Positions 1 to 9,229 are shown, numbered from the stretch's first letter. The stretch is 64,000 nucleotides of DNA from CAVPDG01 sp963702535 (GCA_963702535.1 CAVPDG010000004.1:62001-126000), one strand, 5' to 3'. Notes: generated by a model not told the origin, from the sequence alone. A program made the numbers and translations.

Positions 1-1
1 C

Positions 2-763
2 ATGACCGAGAACCGCCTCGCCCTGCTGCGCGATCTGGAGGAGCGCAAGATGCTGGCGCAGCTCTCTGCCGGGTTAGAGCCTCCCGTCATCTCCTTCACC
101 GATGGTCCGATGGAGCTGTGGGGCGCCAAAGAAGCTGACTCTCAGTACGCCTCTGAGTACAAAGAGAGCCTGGATGAATATATCGCCGTTTTAAAGGACC
201 TCTTCCACAGCAACGTGGTGACTGCCGGCTACGTCGATAAACCGTCAGCCGCCCTGCTGGTGCGCCTGTTGGAGGTGGCTTGCGCCACCGACGAGGATCT
301 TGCCAATATCCGCCAGTACCACCCGCTGCGCGGCGTGCGCGATACCGATCTCCTCGCCCCATTGCTCGCTCCAGGCGAGCGTTCGGCTGTTTTCCGCCTC
401 CAGTCACAATCGTCCAAGAACTATGCCAACGAGCTATCGGTGCACTTTTTCTACCTGAACGTGGGCAGGCAGGGCAAACCCTGGTTGGCGCGGGTCGAAA
501 CCCCTGCCTGGGTTGCTGCCTCTCCACCCCTGCTCGATAGCCTGCACGCCGTCCTGGTCGACCAGTGCCGCATCTTGGGCGCCCGCGCCTACCCCTACTT
601 GCTCCATCGCGCCCACGAGACTGCCGTGGTCAGCCTGGAAGAGCGCGACCAGGTCACCCAGATGATCGCCCTGGAGCTCCAGCGCCAGGGTGTGCCTCTC
701 TCCGCTCCATCACACAAGCAGGCGCTCAAGGACAGCGCTGGAAGGACAAGGTATCAGCCATGA
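2..763 (+). CDS. nurA: NurA-family 5'-3' nuclease, N-terminus cut by window edge
   Basis: NurA is the nuclease partner of the HerA hexameric translocase in DNA-end processing. The readable 253 residues carry a DGPMELWG motif (Asp34 by this numbering), a typical NurA strand motif, and near the C-terminus YPYLLHRAHE followed by the ERDQV segment, which resembles the conserved His-containing NurA C-terminal region. NurA proteins are usually 300-400 residues with a first catalytic Asp in an N-terminal DGS motif; that motif is absent, so the apparent ATG at position 2 is probably internal and the gene begins outside the window. Its stop codon overlaps the ATG of the next gene (ATGA at 760-763), implying translational coupling. 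A herA gene follows 4.9 kb downstream on the same strand. Confidence 0.8.
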   Translation: MTENRLALLRDLEERKMLAQLSAGLEPPVISFTDGPMELWGAKEADSQYASEYKESLDEYIAVLKDLFHSNVVTAGYVDKPSAALLVRLLEVACATDEDLANIRQYHPLRGVRDTDLLAPLLAPGERSAVFRLQSQSSKNYANELSVHFFYLNVGRQGKPWLARVETPAWVAASPPLLDSLHAVLVDQCRILGARAYPYLLHRAHETAVVSLEERDQVTQMIALELQRQGVPLSAPSHKQALKDSAGRTRYQP

Positions 764-1362
764 GTTAAATCGAGATCGGTCGCTTGTTGCGCGCCAGCAC
801 CTCCGGCCTGGTGGTCGGCTGCCGGGTTTCGCAGGTGGATGCGCCCGCATTTGCGGCGTTGGTGCGCGTTCCCGTGGGTCCTTCGCTGCATATCTACGGC
901 TTGATTTACGACATTCACATCGACGACGATGGCTTGGTGCGCCAACTCATCACCGCCGAGGGTGTGGACGATGAGGTCATCGCCGATAACCGTCTCAATC
1001 GCAATGTGCCTTTAGAGATGAGCGTCCTCTCGGTCGGCTACCGCCAGGGCGACGCGGTTTTCCACAGCATCCCGCCCCGCCCGCCCCTCAGCCTGGACGC
1101 TATCTACCTGTGCGATACCCCCGACCTGCTGACGTTTACCTCCGCGGGTCGTTTTGGCTACTTCCGCCATATCCTGCGCGCCCAAGACCTGCCCGTCGGT
1201 GAGCTCCTGGCGTCGCATCTCCAGCAAGCGGGTGAAGCTCATCGCCTCGCCGGGGATGCCGGATGGCTGGATCGCGCCACCCAGGAGCTCATTATCCTCC
1301 TGCGCGACGATTATCCCGGCCTGATCAGCGTCCTTAGCGCTTTGGGTGACGTCTATCGTTGA
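760..1362 (+). CDS. HAS-barrel-like protein of the HerA/NurA locus, third codon is a stop
   Basis: This roughly 200-residue protein has no enzyme motif that I recognise. Its N-terminal half (SGLVVGCRV, then ALVRVPVG, then IYGLIYDI) follows the same strand pattern as the N-terminal HAS barrel of the HerA encoded at 5622, so I infer a HAS-barrel accessory or adaptor to the nuclease/translocase. The ATG at 760 overlaps the nurA stop, but the frame reads ATG AGT TAA ATC GAG ATC GGT, so codon three is TAA. The peptide resumes in the same frame with no decay. Either one base is wrong, or translation restarts at the tandem TTG codons at 784 and 787, which lack a convincing Shine-Dalgarno. It ends 85 bases before the convergent DUF11 gene. 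Confidence 0.55.
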
Positions 1363-1386
1363 TGTGAGTACGGGAGAAGAGTTTTC

Positions 1387-1425
1387 GTTGTGGTTTTGGG
1401 CGGCATTGCCGCCCAAAACCACAAC
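1387..1425. repeat. Perfect 18-bp inverted repeat with 3-nt loop
   Basis: The arms at 1387-1404 and 1408-1425 are perfectly complementary (GTTGTGGTTTTGGGCGGC with loop ATT). It sits between the 3' ends of two convergent genes. No clear T tract follows on either strand, so it may be a bidirectional RNA stop or a repetitive palindrome. Its GGGCGGC heart is shared with the hairpins at 28324-28366 and 35224-35275. Confidence 0.75.
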
Positions 1426-1447
1426 AAGAGTTGAGTCAAGGGCAGGT

Positions 1448-4400
1448 CTACCGGCTGATCGCTGGCATGAACATCACATAGCGGTAGATCCAGATGAACA
1501 CGCCCGACGATGTGTTCCCATAAGTATCCTGCGCCTTGGCAAACACCTGGTTCCAATTGGCTGCCAGCTTGCAGGTATCGATATCCCACTGATAGGGCAG
1601 GCTGTTATCAATGCCGATCTCCACGTAAGCTCCGCTTCCAATCGTGGCATCCCAGCGGTAGAAGCGCACATGATGGACGGCTACATTGTCTGTTGCGCTC
1701 ACCATCAGGCGTAGCGTCTGGCAGCCGACATTGACCCGCTCGCCGTTCAGCACGGGCTGTAGCCACGAAACGGTCGGTGCCTGGTAATCCGGCGCCAGGA
1801 TGCGGCTGATCCACTCCGATTGGTTGTTGCCGCTCACCGGATCGGCAGTCGTCGAGCTCATGCTGGCGATGTTGCTCACCAGTCCCGTGGCAGCCAGGTC
1901 GACATAGGTGGTAATGCTGATTACAACGCTTGCCTCTGGCTGCATCCCGCCCAGGATGCACTCCACCGTTCCGTCGCTGTGTGTGCAGCCGGCTGGCGCG
2001 GAGACAAAGCTCACCGCCGCCGGCAGGTTGTCGACCACGCGCACGCCCTCCGCCCTGGATGGTCCGTGATTGCTGACCTCCAGGCGGTAGGTGAGGTTCT
2101 TGCCGGCAAATGCCGGTTCTGGCTGCCCTGTTTTCACCACACCCACGTCTGCCGCCCGGTTGATCCTCGTCCGCTCAGAGGCGTTGTTATTGTCCGGAAT
2201 CGGGTCAATCGAGCTGGTTGAAACCGCCGCTGTATTGGTGATCACGCCACTTGCTGCCGGATGGATGCCTGCCGTCAGGGTGATCGTCGCCTGGCTGCCA
2301 GCCGGCAGGTTGCCCAGGCTGCAGACCGCTCCCGCACAGCTCCCCTGGCTTGCCGTTGCGGATTGCAGCGTCAAGGCGCTCGGCAGTGTATCCGTAACGA
2401 TGATGCCGCTGGCGTTTGCCGGTCCCGCATTGTTCACGTTGAGCACGTAGGTCAGCGATTCGCCTGCGCGTGCCGGGTCTGTCTGGTCTTGCTTGCTGAT
2501 TTGCACGTCCGCCGGTCCCGGCAGGATGGTCGTTGACTCCTGAGCGATATTGTTCTCCGGGACCAGGTCTTCTTCATTGCCAGAGACACTGGCGTTATTG
2601 ATGATCAAGCCGGTTGTTAATGGATCTACGGTCACCGTCACAGTGATGATTGCAGCGCGGGTCGGGCTGATGGCTCCCACGGCGCATGTGGTCCCGGTAC
2701 AGGTTCCCTGGCTAGTAACAATTGAAGCGAGGCTCACATTGGACGGCAATGTATCGGTCACGAACACCCCGCTGGCGATTGCCGGTCCGTTGTTTCTCAC
2801 CGAGAGGGTATAGGTCAGCCTGTCCCCCGCTCGCACCGGGTCGCTCAGATCAAGCTTGCTGATTTGCAGGTCCGCCGTCTCGTTTAAGATAGCAGTCGTT
2901 TCCTGCACCCGGTTGTTCCCGCTGGCGGGATCCTCCTCGTTGGCAGTCACCCGGGCGGTATTGGTGATAATGCCCGTTACGCTTGGGTAAACACTCACGG
3001 TCATCGTAATGAAAGCCCTGTTATTGGCATCTATCGCTCCCAGGGAGCAGATGAGCCCTGTGCAGGCGCCCTGGCTTGTTCTCGTCGATCGCAGCGCAGC
3101 GCTCACCGGCAGTGTATCGGTGACCACCACCCCCGTTGCCTGGGCAGGTCCCGTGTTGCTGATCGTGATCGTATAAGTCAGTAGCTGCCCAGCCCGGATA
3201 GGATCTTGCAGGTCATGCTTGCTGATCTGCACATCGGCGGTCTCATCGATGGCAGTAATGATCGTTCTTTCACTCGCCGTGTTGTTGGTCGGGCTGGGAT
3301 CTGCGGAGGTGGAGAGTACGCTCACTGTATTCGTGATCGTCCCTGCGCCGGCAGCCGCATCCACCCTCCCAACCAGCGTGACGGTTACGGTCTCGCCGGA
3401 GGTCACGCTTCCCGGTGTGCAGGTCACCGGATTGGCGCCTGTGCACGTCCCTTTCGTCGACGTGTAGGATTGGTATGCAACCTGGCTCGGCAGTGAATCA
3501 CGGATTTCCACTCCCTGACCGTCGGAGAGTCCGGAATTCCGGGTCGTGATCGTGTAGGTCAGCAGCGCCCCCGGCGCCACTGTGGCGGATGTTGCCCGCT
3601 TGGAGATCGTCAGGTCAGATGCGATCACCACCGGCGTTATCAGCGTTGCGCGGTTATTGGCGCTGTTCGGATCCGGCGTTGTTCCCGAAATCTGCACATC
3701 GTTGTTCACCGTGCCGGTTTTCCCGGGATCCACGCGCAGCGTCACCGTCTCCGTGCGGCTGCCCTGGGCTACCAGCACTCCCGCGCTGCATGTCAAGCGG
3801 TGACCCTGCACCGAGCAGGGCAGGGATGATCTGGCGTAGCTTGTCCCTCCCGGAAAATCATCGCGCAGCTCCACCCCGCGTGCATCCGACGGACCTGTGT
3901 TGCTGATCGCCAGGGTATAGGTGATGGCATCCCCCGCGATTACAGACGCCGGCGCCGCCATGCTCACTTGCAGGTCGCCGGAGCTGGTGATGGTCGTTGT
4001 TGCCTGTGCGCTGTCGTTGGTCGCATTGGTGTCCGTGTCCAGAGTGGCAACCGTTGCCTGGTTGAGCAGCGAGCCGGTTGTGGCAGGGTCCACCCTCGCT
4101 CGGATCATAGCGCTCGTCGCTGCGCCTGAAGCCACATCTCCCAGGTCGCAGCGCACCGTGCGCGAGACGCTATTGTAGGTGCAGCCGCTGGAGGCTGATG
4201 TGTAGCTCAACCCGCTGGGCAGGGTATCCGTGATCGTCACACCGGTCGCCGTGGAGGGACCCGCGTTCGAGATGGAGAGCGTGTAGGTCAGCGCTTCTCC
4301 GGCTACCGCCGGGTCGACGGAATCCGTCTTTGTAATCGCCAGGTCAACGTCGGCGTCCGGCGCGCTCGATCACAATCGGCGCGCCGGCTGCCACACACAG

Positions 4401-4454
4401 GAACAGCCACAGTAGTGCAGCTCCAATGAGGAGCGATAGTTTTTTCTTCAACAT
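1448..4454 (-). CDS. Secreted DUF11-repeat surface protein, frameshifted after the signal peptide
   Basis: This is a large extracellular beta-sandwich repeat protein, probably an adhesin or sheath component. The ATG at 4454 follows an AAAGGG ribosome site and encodes a signal peptide (MLKKKLSLLIGAALLW). At about 4365-4385 the frame changes: the signal-peptide frame ends in TGA, while the DUF11 frame opens at DVDLAITKTD. Seven DUF11 units of about 115 residues follow, each with the LTYTL, NxGP and DTLP motifs and most with a cysteine pair. An Ig-like domain comes next (from about 1750 down to 1480). The C-terminus is VMFMPAISR, with Pro exactly five residues from the end, as in three other secreted proteins here. 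The next gene upstream on the same strand encodes a membrane-anchored protein. Function beyond surface location is inferred. Confidence 0.8.
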
Positions 4455-4529
4455 TAAATTCCCTTTGAATTCCATGCTTGAGTCGTCCCAGTAAAAGTCC
4501 TGCCGTGCTGATTCTAATCCATCGTCCTG

Positions 4530-5489
4530 CTAAATCGGCGGTGAAGTGGGTGTGGGCTCTTCGGGCGGCGCAGATGTTGGCGTCGGCTCGGGCGGGCGTG
4601 GGGATGCCGTCGGCGGCGGCGAGGTGGGGCGGGCGGTTGGCGGCGCCGGGGTGGCGCTGGGGCGCGCGGTGGCAGCCTGGGTGGGCGGCGCGGAGGTGGC
4701 GCCGGGGTTGGGTCTAGCGGTAGGCGTCCGGGTTGCGGTTGCGAAGAGGTTCGGCAATCCTGCAGCCGGAGTGCGCGCCATGCCTGTGGGGGTTTGCTCC
4801 ATTTGCTCCCTCGTCTGCGTCGCCTCCAGGCGGATATCCGGCGTCAGCGATAGAACTGCGGCACGGATCTTATTGCTGAAGAATTCCTCCGGAGGTGTAT
4901 ATGCTCCACAGCGTCCCGGTCCGGTCTCGCCGTCGTTGTATGCCTGGATGAGCCTCGCCAGCTCTAACGCCCTGGCTTGCTCGTATTTCGCCGTATCGCT
5001 GCCGTATAACATTTTGTTCAGCCATTCGCTGGCTTCCAGCATCGCCTCCACGATTTGGGATTGGCTTGCCCCGGCGATGATATTGAGGTATGCCGCATGG
5101 AGCTGGATGAACACCACATTGAATACCTCGCTTGGCTGGGCTGTGATAAATTCGATCGCTTGTTCTTGAGTATAATACAGGTTGCCGATCGTGAATTCCA
5201 CAGGCCAGTTCTGTGTGGAGGCGAGCCAGTAATCCGCCGGGTAAGTGCAGTTATTCCCTTGCGCTGGCGCGGCTTTTCGCACCGTTTTGGTCGGCTGCGC
5301 TGGGCGTGGGGTATCGTTCAGCGCAGCGGGGATGGCGCTGTTGGTCGCCGTCTGGGTTTGAAGGTTGTCACTGCTGCTGGGAGCGTCCTGGAAGTAAGTC
5401 AGTGCGATGGCAATGGGCAGGATCACAGCCAGGAGAAGCACCATAACGACGATGATATTTCTTCCTGCACGTGGAGGTCCGTTTACCAC
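4530..5489 (-). CDS. Membrane-anchored extracellular protein with Cys-bounded YW/WP module and Pro/Thr-rich tail
   Basis: GTG start. Residues 11-31 form one hydrophobic helix (NIIVVMVLLLAVILPIAIAL) after a short basic N-terminus, so the protein is anchored with its bulk outside. A globular module follows, running from CTYPADYW through WPVEF, LHAAYLNIIAGA and WLNKM to AYNDGETGPGRC. This order resembles an unnamed module that I recall from Chloroflexota and other cell-surface proteins (W.xxHPxxWP ... LNxxxGA ... AYNxGxxGPGxC), often found with DUF11 proteins. The last 110 residues are Thr/Pro/Ala rich, like a wall-spanning linker. It lies directly upstream of the DUF11 gene on the same strand, so the two may be co-transcribed. 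No catalytic motif was seen. Confidence 0.65.
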   Translation of the reverse strand: MVNGPPRAGRNIIVVMVLLLAVILPIAIALTYFQDAPSSSDNLQTQTATNSAIPAALNDTPRPAQPTKTVRKAAPAQGNNCTYPADYWLASTQNWPVEFTIGNLYYTQEQAIEFITAQPSEVFNVVFIQLHAAYLNIIAGASQSQIVEAMLEASEWLNKMLYGSDTAKYEQARALELARLIQAYNDGETGPGRCGAYTPPEEFFSNKIRAAVLSLTPDIRLEATQTREQMEQTPTGMARTPAAGLPNLFATATRTPTARPNPGATSAPPTQAATARPSATPAPPTARPTSPPPTASPRPPEPTPTSAPPEEPTPTSPPI

Positions 5490-5621
5490 GATACTAAATC
5501 TCGCGATCGGCGATTTGCGGGTTGGATAGCTACTCCGAGTTCAAAAATTCACAACTGCTTGAATACAAGTATATCAAGGATATTGCAATTAGAAGGTTAA
5601 CGCCAGCCGGGTGAAATAAAT

Positions 5622-7349
5622 ATGCTAAACCATGATCCATCTTCTGAAAAATCCCGTTCGGTGATCGGCTATGTGGTCGGCGGTGGTCTCAAAGAAAACC
5701 TGCGCGTTCGCCTCACCGTCCCCGCCCACCAGGTGCAGGAGGGCGGCTTCGTCGTCGTCGAGAGCCGCGAATGGCTCTTCTTTGGCTTGGTGACCGACCT
5801 CCAGCTTGGCGCAACCGACCCGCGCTTTGCCGATGAGCAGTCCGAGAACCGCCTGCCGGCGCAGCTGGCTTCCCTGCTCCACGGGCAGACCCTCTACACT
5901 AACCTGGAAGTCCTGCCTGCCCTCATGCTGGAGTGGGGTCCTGAGCCTGGCTCTGTGGAGTACGCCAACTGGCAGGCGGCGATCGACGCTGGCTTGCGCT
6001 CCACGCCGGTCCCCATCCCGGTCAAGACGGTGCCCCCGCATCACGCTCCGGTGCGGCTTGCCAGCCCGGGGGATATCGCCGAGATCTTCGGCAAGGTCGA
6101 GGATGAGGGCAATTTCGTCATCGGCTACACGCGCGAGCAAGGGCATCCCGTCTGCCTGGACCTGGATAAGTTCGTCCAGCGCTCGGCGGGTGTCTTTGGC
6201 GCCACCGGCACTGGTAAATCCTTCCTCACCCGCCTGATCCTGGCGGGTCTCATCCACCATAACCGCGCTTCGCTGCTGGTCTTCGACATGCACAACGAAT
6301 ATGGCTTCGACGATACTGCCTCCGATACCGGGCAGCGCGTCACCGGACTGAAGACCAAATTCCCGGCGCGCGTGCGCCTTGTCGGTTTGGGGCAGGGCGC
6401 CCTCGTCCGCCAGCAGCCGCCGGATTTCAACCTGGAGATCGCCATGAGCGATATCCAGCCCGAGGATATCGAGCTGCTCACCCGCGAGCTCAACCTCAAA
6501 GAGACCACCCCCACCACGCTCGAAGCCCTGGTAAGTGATTTCGGACCCGGCGCTTGGTTTAGCGCCTTCCGCGAGATGAAATCTGGCGCTGTGATCGAAA
6601 CGGAAGACGGCAAGAAGGTTCCGGCTCCCGGCAGCGTCGCCGAATGGGCGAACCGCCAAGGCGTCAACGTGATGGCGGCGGAAGGCTTGTATTCCAAGCT
6701 GGGTCGCGTCTTCCGCCTGCCTTATATCGTTGAGCGCCCTGCCGCCGATAGCCTGGGCGAGGTGATCAAGGCTTTGGAAGCCGGGCAGCACATTGTCCTT
6801 TCCTTCGGGGATCATGAGAGCGACCTGGATTACTTGCTGGTCAGCAACCTGCTCACGCGCAAGATCCGCCAGCAGTGGGAAAAGCGCACCAACGAGTTCC
6901 GCGGGAAAGGCGAGAAAGAGCCGCGCCAGCTCGTCATCGTCCTCGAAGAAGCCCACAAGCTGCTCAACCGCGAGATGGCAGCCCAAACCACGTTCAGCAC
7001 CATCGCCCGCGAGCTGCGCAAGTACTACGTCACCCTGCTGATCGTCGATCAGCGCCCCTCGCAGATTTACGATGAGGTCATGTCTCAGCTTGGCACGCGC
7101 ATCTCGGGCTGGTTAGGCGATGAAGATGACCTGCATGCCGTCCTATCTGGTCTGGCAGGGCGGGAATCCTTGCGCGGCATGCTGGCTCGCTTGCAGCCGA
7201 AGGAGGAGGTGCTCCTGCTCGGTTGGGGGGTGCCTATGCCGCTGCCGGTCAAGTCGCGGCGCTACGACGAGCGCTTCTGGCAGGAGTTGCTCGGCAAGCC
7301 CTCCGGCAAGCTGGGCGAAAAAGCGATCCTGGGCAAGCTGGGATACTGA
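5622..7349 (+). CDS. herA: HerA-type DNA translocase ATPase
   Basis: HerA is a hexameric FtsK/HerA-class motor that feeds DNA ends to NurA. The 575-residue protein starts with a HAS barrel (about 12-65). A RecA-like ATPase follows, with Walker A GATGTGKS at 193-200, a FDMHNEYGF segment after the first strand at about 221-229, and Walker B LVIVLEEAH at about 437-445 carrying the two acidic residues. The ELRKYYV and IVDQRPSQI segments come after it, as in HerA sensor regions. Length and domain order fit bacterial HerA. It lies on the same strand as nurA but is separated from it by the HAS-barrel gene and two minus-strand surface genes. The start at 5622 has only weak ribosome-site support (GTGAAATAAAT). 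The gene is intact. Confidence 0.9.
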   Translation: MLNHDPSSEKSRSVIGYVVGGGLKENLRVRLTVPAHQVQEGGFVVVESREWLFFGLVTDLQLGATDPRFADEQSENRLPAQLASLLHGQTLYTNLEVLPALMLEWGPEPGSVEYANWQAAIDAGLRSTPVPIPVKTVPPHHAPVRLASPGDIAEIFGKVEDEGNFVIGYTREQGHPVCLDLDKFVQRSAGVFGATGTGKSFLTRLILAGLIHHNRASLLVFDMHNEYGFDDTASDTGQRVTGLKTKFPARVRLVGLGQGALVRQQPPDFNLEIAMSDIQPEDIELLTRELNLKETTPTTLEALVSDFGPGAWFSAFREMKSGAVIETEDGKKVPAPGSVAEWANRQGVNVMAAEGLYSKLGRVFRLPYIVERPAADSLGEVIKALEAGQHIVLSFGDHESDLDYLLVSNLLTRKIRQQWEKRTNEFRGKGEKEPRQLVIVLEEAHKLLNREMAAQTTFSTIARELRKYYVTLLIVDQRPSQIYDEVMSQLGTRISGWLGDEDDLHAVLSGLAGRESLRGMLARLQPKEEVLLLGWGVPMPLPVKSRRYDERFWQELLGKPSGKLGEKAILGKLGY

Positions 7350-7387
7350 GTTTTCGTAAGAAAACCATTAGATAGCCACAGCGCGCC

Positions 7388-7416
7388 TTTCATCCAGGCG
7401 GGATGCCAGTTATAAT
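7388..7416 (+). promoter_or_regulatory. Putative sigma70 promoter for ferritin
   Basis: A perfect -10 box TATAAT lies at 7411-7416, with a weak -35 TTTCAT at 7388-7393 and a 17-bp spacer. It lies about 100 bases upstream of the ferritin ATG. I saw no clear Fur-like operator around it. Confidence 0.45.
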
Positions 7417-7518
7417 TCAATCCGGAGAAAATTCGCGCCCCGGTCTTTAAGGTTCATTCCGTTCCGATAGCGAATTGAACAGATCTCACACCCCATACTT
7501 TCACAAAGGAGTTGAACT

Positions 7519-8016
7519 ATGCTGATCAATAAAACAGTCCAGGATGCCTTCAACGAGCAGATCAAGAACGAGCTGTATTCCGCCTACCTGTACCTCTCGA
7601 TGGCAGCCTACTTTGAATTGATCAACCTCTCTGGCTTCTCCAACTGGATGAAGGTCCAGGCTGCGGAAGAGCAAGAGCATGCCATGAAGTTCTATGAGTA
7701 CGTTTTTGAGCGCGGCGGTCGTGTCCAGCTCAAAGCCATCGACCAGCCGCCTGCCGAGTGGAAATCCCCCATGGACGCCTTCCAGGAAGTCCTGGCGCAC
7801 GAGCAGAAGGTCACCGCCATGATCTACAATCTCTACGCCGTGGCGCTCAAAGAGAACGACTACGCCAGCCAGATCATGCTGCAGTGGTTCATCACGGAGC
7901 AGGTTGAGGAAGAGAAGAACGCCGCGGCGATCATCGAGCAGCTCAAGATGATCACCGCGCATGAGACCGCCATTCTCATGCTCGATCACGACCTGGGTAA
8001 GCGCAGCGCTGATTAA
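7519..8016 (+). CDS. ftn: Ferritin, non-heme iron storage
   Basis: The 165-residue four-helix ferritin oxidises Fe(II) and stores it as a mineral in a 24-subunit shell in the cytoplasm. Ferroxidase ligands are visible: Glu in NELYSAYLYL, the EEQEHAMKFYEY segment (Glu and His of the second helix), HEQKV, and FITEQVEEE in the last helix. There are no haem-binding features of bacterioferritin. The start is fixed by an AAAGGAG site at 7505-7511. It is a single-gene transcript with its own promoter-like sequence upstream. The GC-rich palindrome at 8060-8100 follows it. Confidence 0.93.
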   Translation: MLINKTVQDAFNEQIKNELYSAYLYLSMAAYFELINLSGFSNWMKVQAAEEQEHAMKFYEYVFERGGRVQLKAIDQPPAEWKSPMDAFQEVLAHEQKVTAMIYNLYAVALKENDYASQIMLQWFITEQVEEEKNAAAIIEQLKMITAHETAILMLDHDLGKRSAD

Positions 8017-8059
8017 GCGCCAGATCCTGCTGAACAGTCAACTCGTTTAGGATAATTCA

Positions 8060-8100
8060 GGGGCGACGCGGATGATCCCATGCCAGGGACGCGTCGCCCC
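8060..8100. repeat. 11-bp inverted repeat between ferritin and Nudix genes
   Basis: The arms GGGGCGACGCG (8060-8070) and CGCGTCGCCCC (8090-8100) enclose a 19-nt loop. There is no T tract, so it is not a classic intrinsic terminator. It may protect the ferritin mRNA 3' end. Confidence 0.55.
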
Positions 8101-8130
8101 GCTCAATGAGTTGAACTTACGAGCGCTTCC

Positions 8131-8604
8131 ATGAAACTTGCCACCTTATGCTATGTTCGTCGCTCCGCTCAAACCCTCATGGTCCACCGTGTCAAGAAAG
8201 CCAATGACATCCACGAGGGCAAATGGAACGGGCTGGGAGGCAAGTTCGAGCCGGGTGAGTCGCCCGAGGAATGCGCCATCCGTGAGGTGCTCGAAGAATC
8301 GGGCTTGCGCGCCACACATCTGCACTTGAAGGGTTTTCTCACCTTCCCATTGTTTGCCAGGGATGAAGACTGGTATGCCTTTGTCTTTGTTGTCGATGGA
8401 TTTACCGGCGAGCTGATCGACTCGCCTGAAGGCGACCTGCAGTGGGTGGATAATGATCGCTTATTAGACCTGAACCTCTGGGAAGGTGACCGTTTATTTC
8501 TCCCGCTGCTCGACCAGCCCGGCTTCTTCTCGGGTAAGATTGTCTACCGGGATGGTCGCATGGTCGCTCATGAGATCGTAGTTTACCCCCCGTACTCCTC
8601 ATAA
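8131..8604 (+). CDS. Nudix hydrolase, MutT/8-oxo-dGTP diphosphatase-like
   Basis: Nudix enzymes hydrolyse nucleoside diphosphates linked to another group. The 157-residue protein has a complete Nudix box: GGKFEPGESPEECAIRE followed by VLEESGL at about residues 37-60, preceded by the GKWNGLG loop typical of MutT1-type 8-oxo-(d)GTP or related diphosphatases. The C-terminal half carries the WVDNDRLLDLNLWEGD pattern seen in this subgroup. Its last 22 bases overlap the convergent transglycosylase gene. The family assignment is firm; the substrate is inferred. Confidence 0.85.
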   Translation: MKLATLCYVRRSAQTLMVHRVKKANDIHEGKWNGLGGKFEPGESPEECAIREVLEESGLRATHLHLKGFLTFPLFARDEDWYAFVFVVDGFTGELIDSPEGDLQWVDNDRLLDLNLWEGDRLFLPLLDQPGFFSGKIVYRDGRMVAHEIVVYPPYSS

Positions 8605-9149
8605 ATCCCTAATACCTTGTCTGCGTAAGAATAGCCTACATCCATCGGACCATAAGCTTTCAACGCCTCCCGCAGGCTGCCGTTCCTGTGCGCCAGGTTT
8701 GCCAGCATGCGCGCCCCAAATTGGATATTGAATTCAGGATCCTTTAGCTGGGCGATGGTCGGGCGTTTGGCGAAGCAAGGTCCATTTGGGCATTGAAAAT
8801 TCTTGGCGATGCCATCCCGCGGCATCACCTGCATCAGCCCCACTGCTCCGCTGCGTGAATATGCGCTCGGATTGCCGCCGCTTTCTTGCCAGATCAACGC
8901 TGCCAGCAAGTCGGGCGGGAGCTCGTGTTTGTGGGCGTACTGCTCGATCAGGTCGCACCAGCGTCGCACCTTGGTCGGGAATCTCGCACTGATCTCACAG
9001 CTCTGCGAATCATTGCTGACCGCTTGTGGGCTGCTTGGCTGGCTTGCCAGTGGGGAGGTCGCATTGGCAGATATGAAAGTTGTTAGCGCAATGACCAGGA
9101 TACATCCGAAAAGCATACTCCTGATGACCAGACTGGGATGGATTTCCAT
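8583..9149 (-). CDS. Secreted lytic transglycosylase (SLT domain)
   Basis: This enzyme cleaves peptidoglycan between MurNAc and GlcNAc outside the cell. The 188-residue protein has a signal/TM segment at about residues 9-30. The SLT core has IWQESGGNPSAYS (catalytic Glu in QESGG) and GAVGLMQVMP at about 85-110, then FNIQFGARML and the YADKVLGIYEEYGG end. The CEISARF and CPNGPC segments could form disulfides. The ATG at 9149 has a good GGAGG site. It is divergent from the membrane-protein gene at 9300, and both promoters overlap a GAAC-N4-GTTC palindrome, so it may respond to DNA or envelope stress. Confidence 0.85.
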   Translation of the reverse strand: MEIHPSLVIRSMLFGCILVIALTTFISANATSPLASQPSSPQAVSNDSQSCEISARFPTKVRRWCDLIEQYAHKHELPPDLLAALIWQESGGNPSAYSRSGAVGLMQVMPRDGIAKNFQCPNGPCFAKRPTIAQLKDPEFNIQFGARMLANLAHRNGSLREALKAYGPMDVGYSYADKVLGIYEEYGG

Positions 9150-9173
9150 GTTAGCCTCCGGTAAAATTGCCTC

Positions 9174-9229
9174 TTGACAAATTAGAACTTATGTTCTATA
9201 TTATAGCCAATGGTGCTCTATTCTGTCAA
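9174..9229. promoter_or_regulatory. Divergent promoters overlapping a LexA-like palindrome
   Basis: Plus strand: -35 TTGACA at 9174-9179, 17-bp spacer, -10 TATATT at 9197-9202. Minus strand: TTGACA (read from 9229 to 9224), 18-bp spacer, TATAAT (9205 to 9200). A 16-bp palindrome TAGAAC-TTAT-GTTCTA at 9183-9198 lies inside the plus spacer and immediately downstream of the minus -10 box, an ideal repressor position for both. GAAC-N4-GTTC is the LexA core of Gram-positive type. A different repressor with a similar half-site cannot be excluded. Confidence 0.7.

Noticed and set aside
5625..6986. 453-residue open frame antisense to herA
   Set aside because: It has no recognisable motif and mirrors the codon pattern of a conserved HerA gene.
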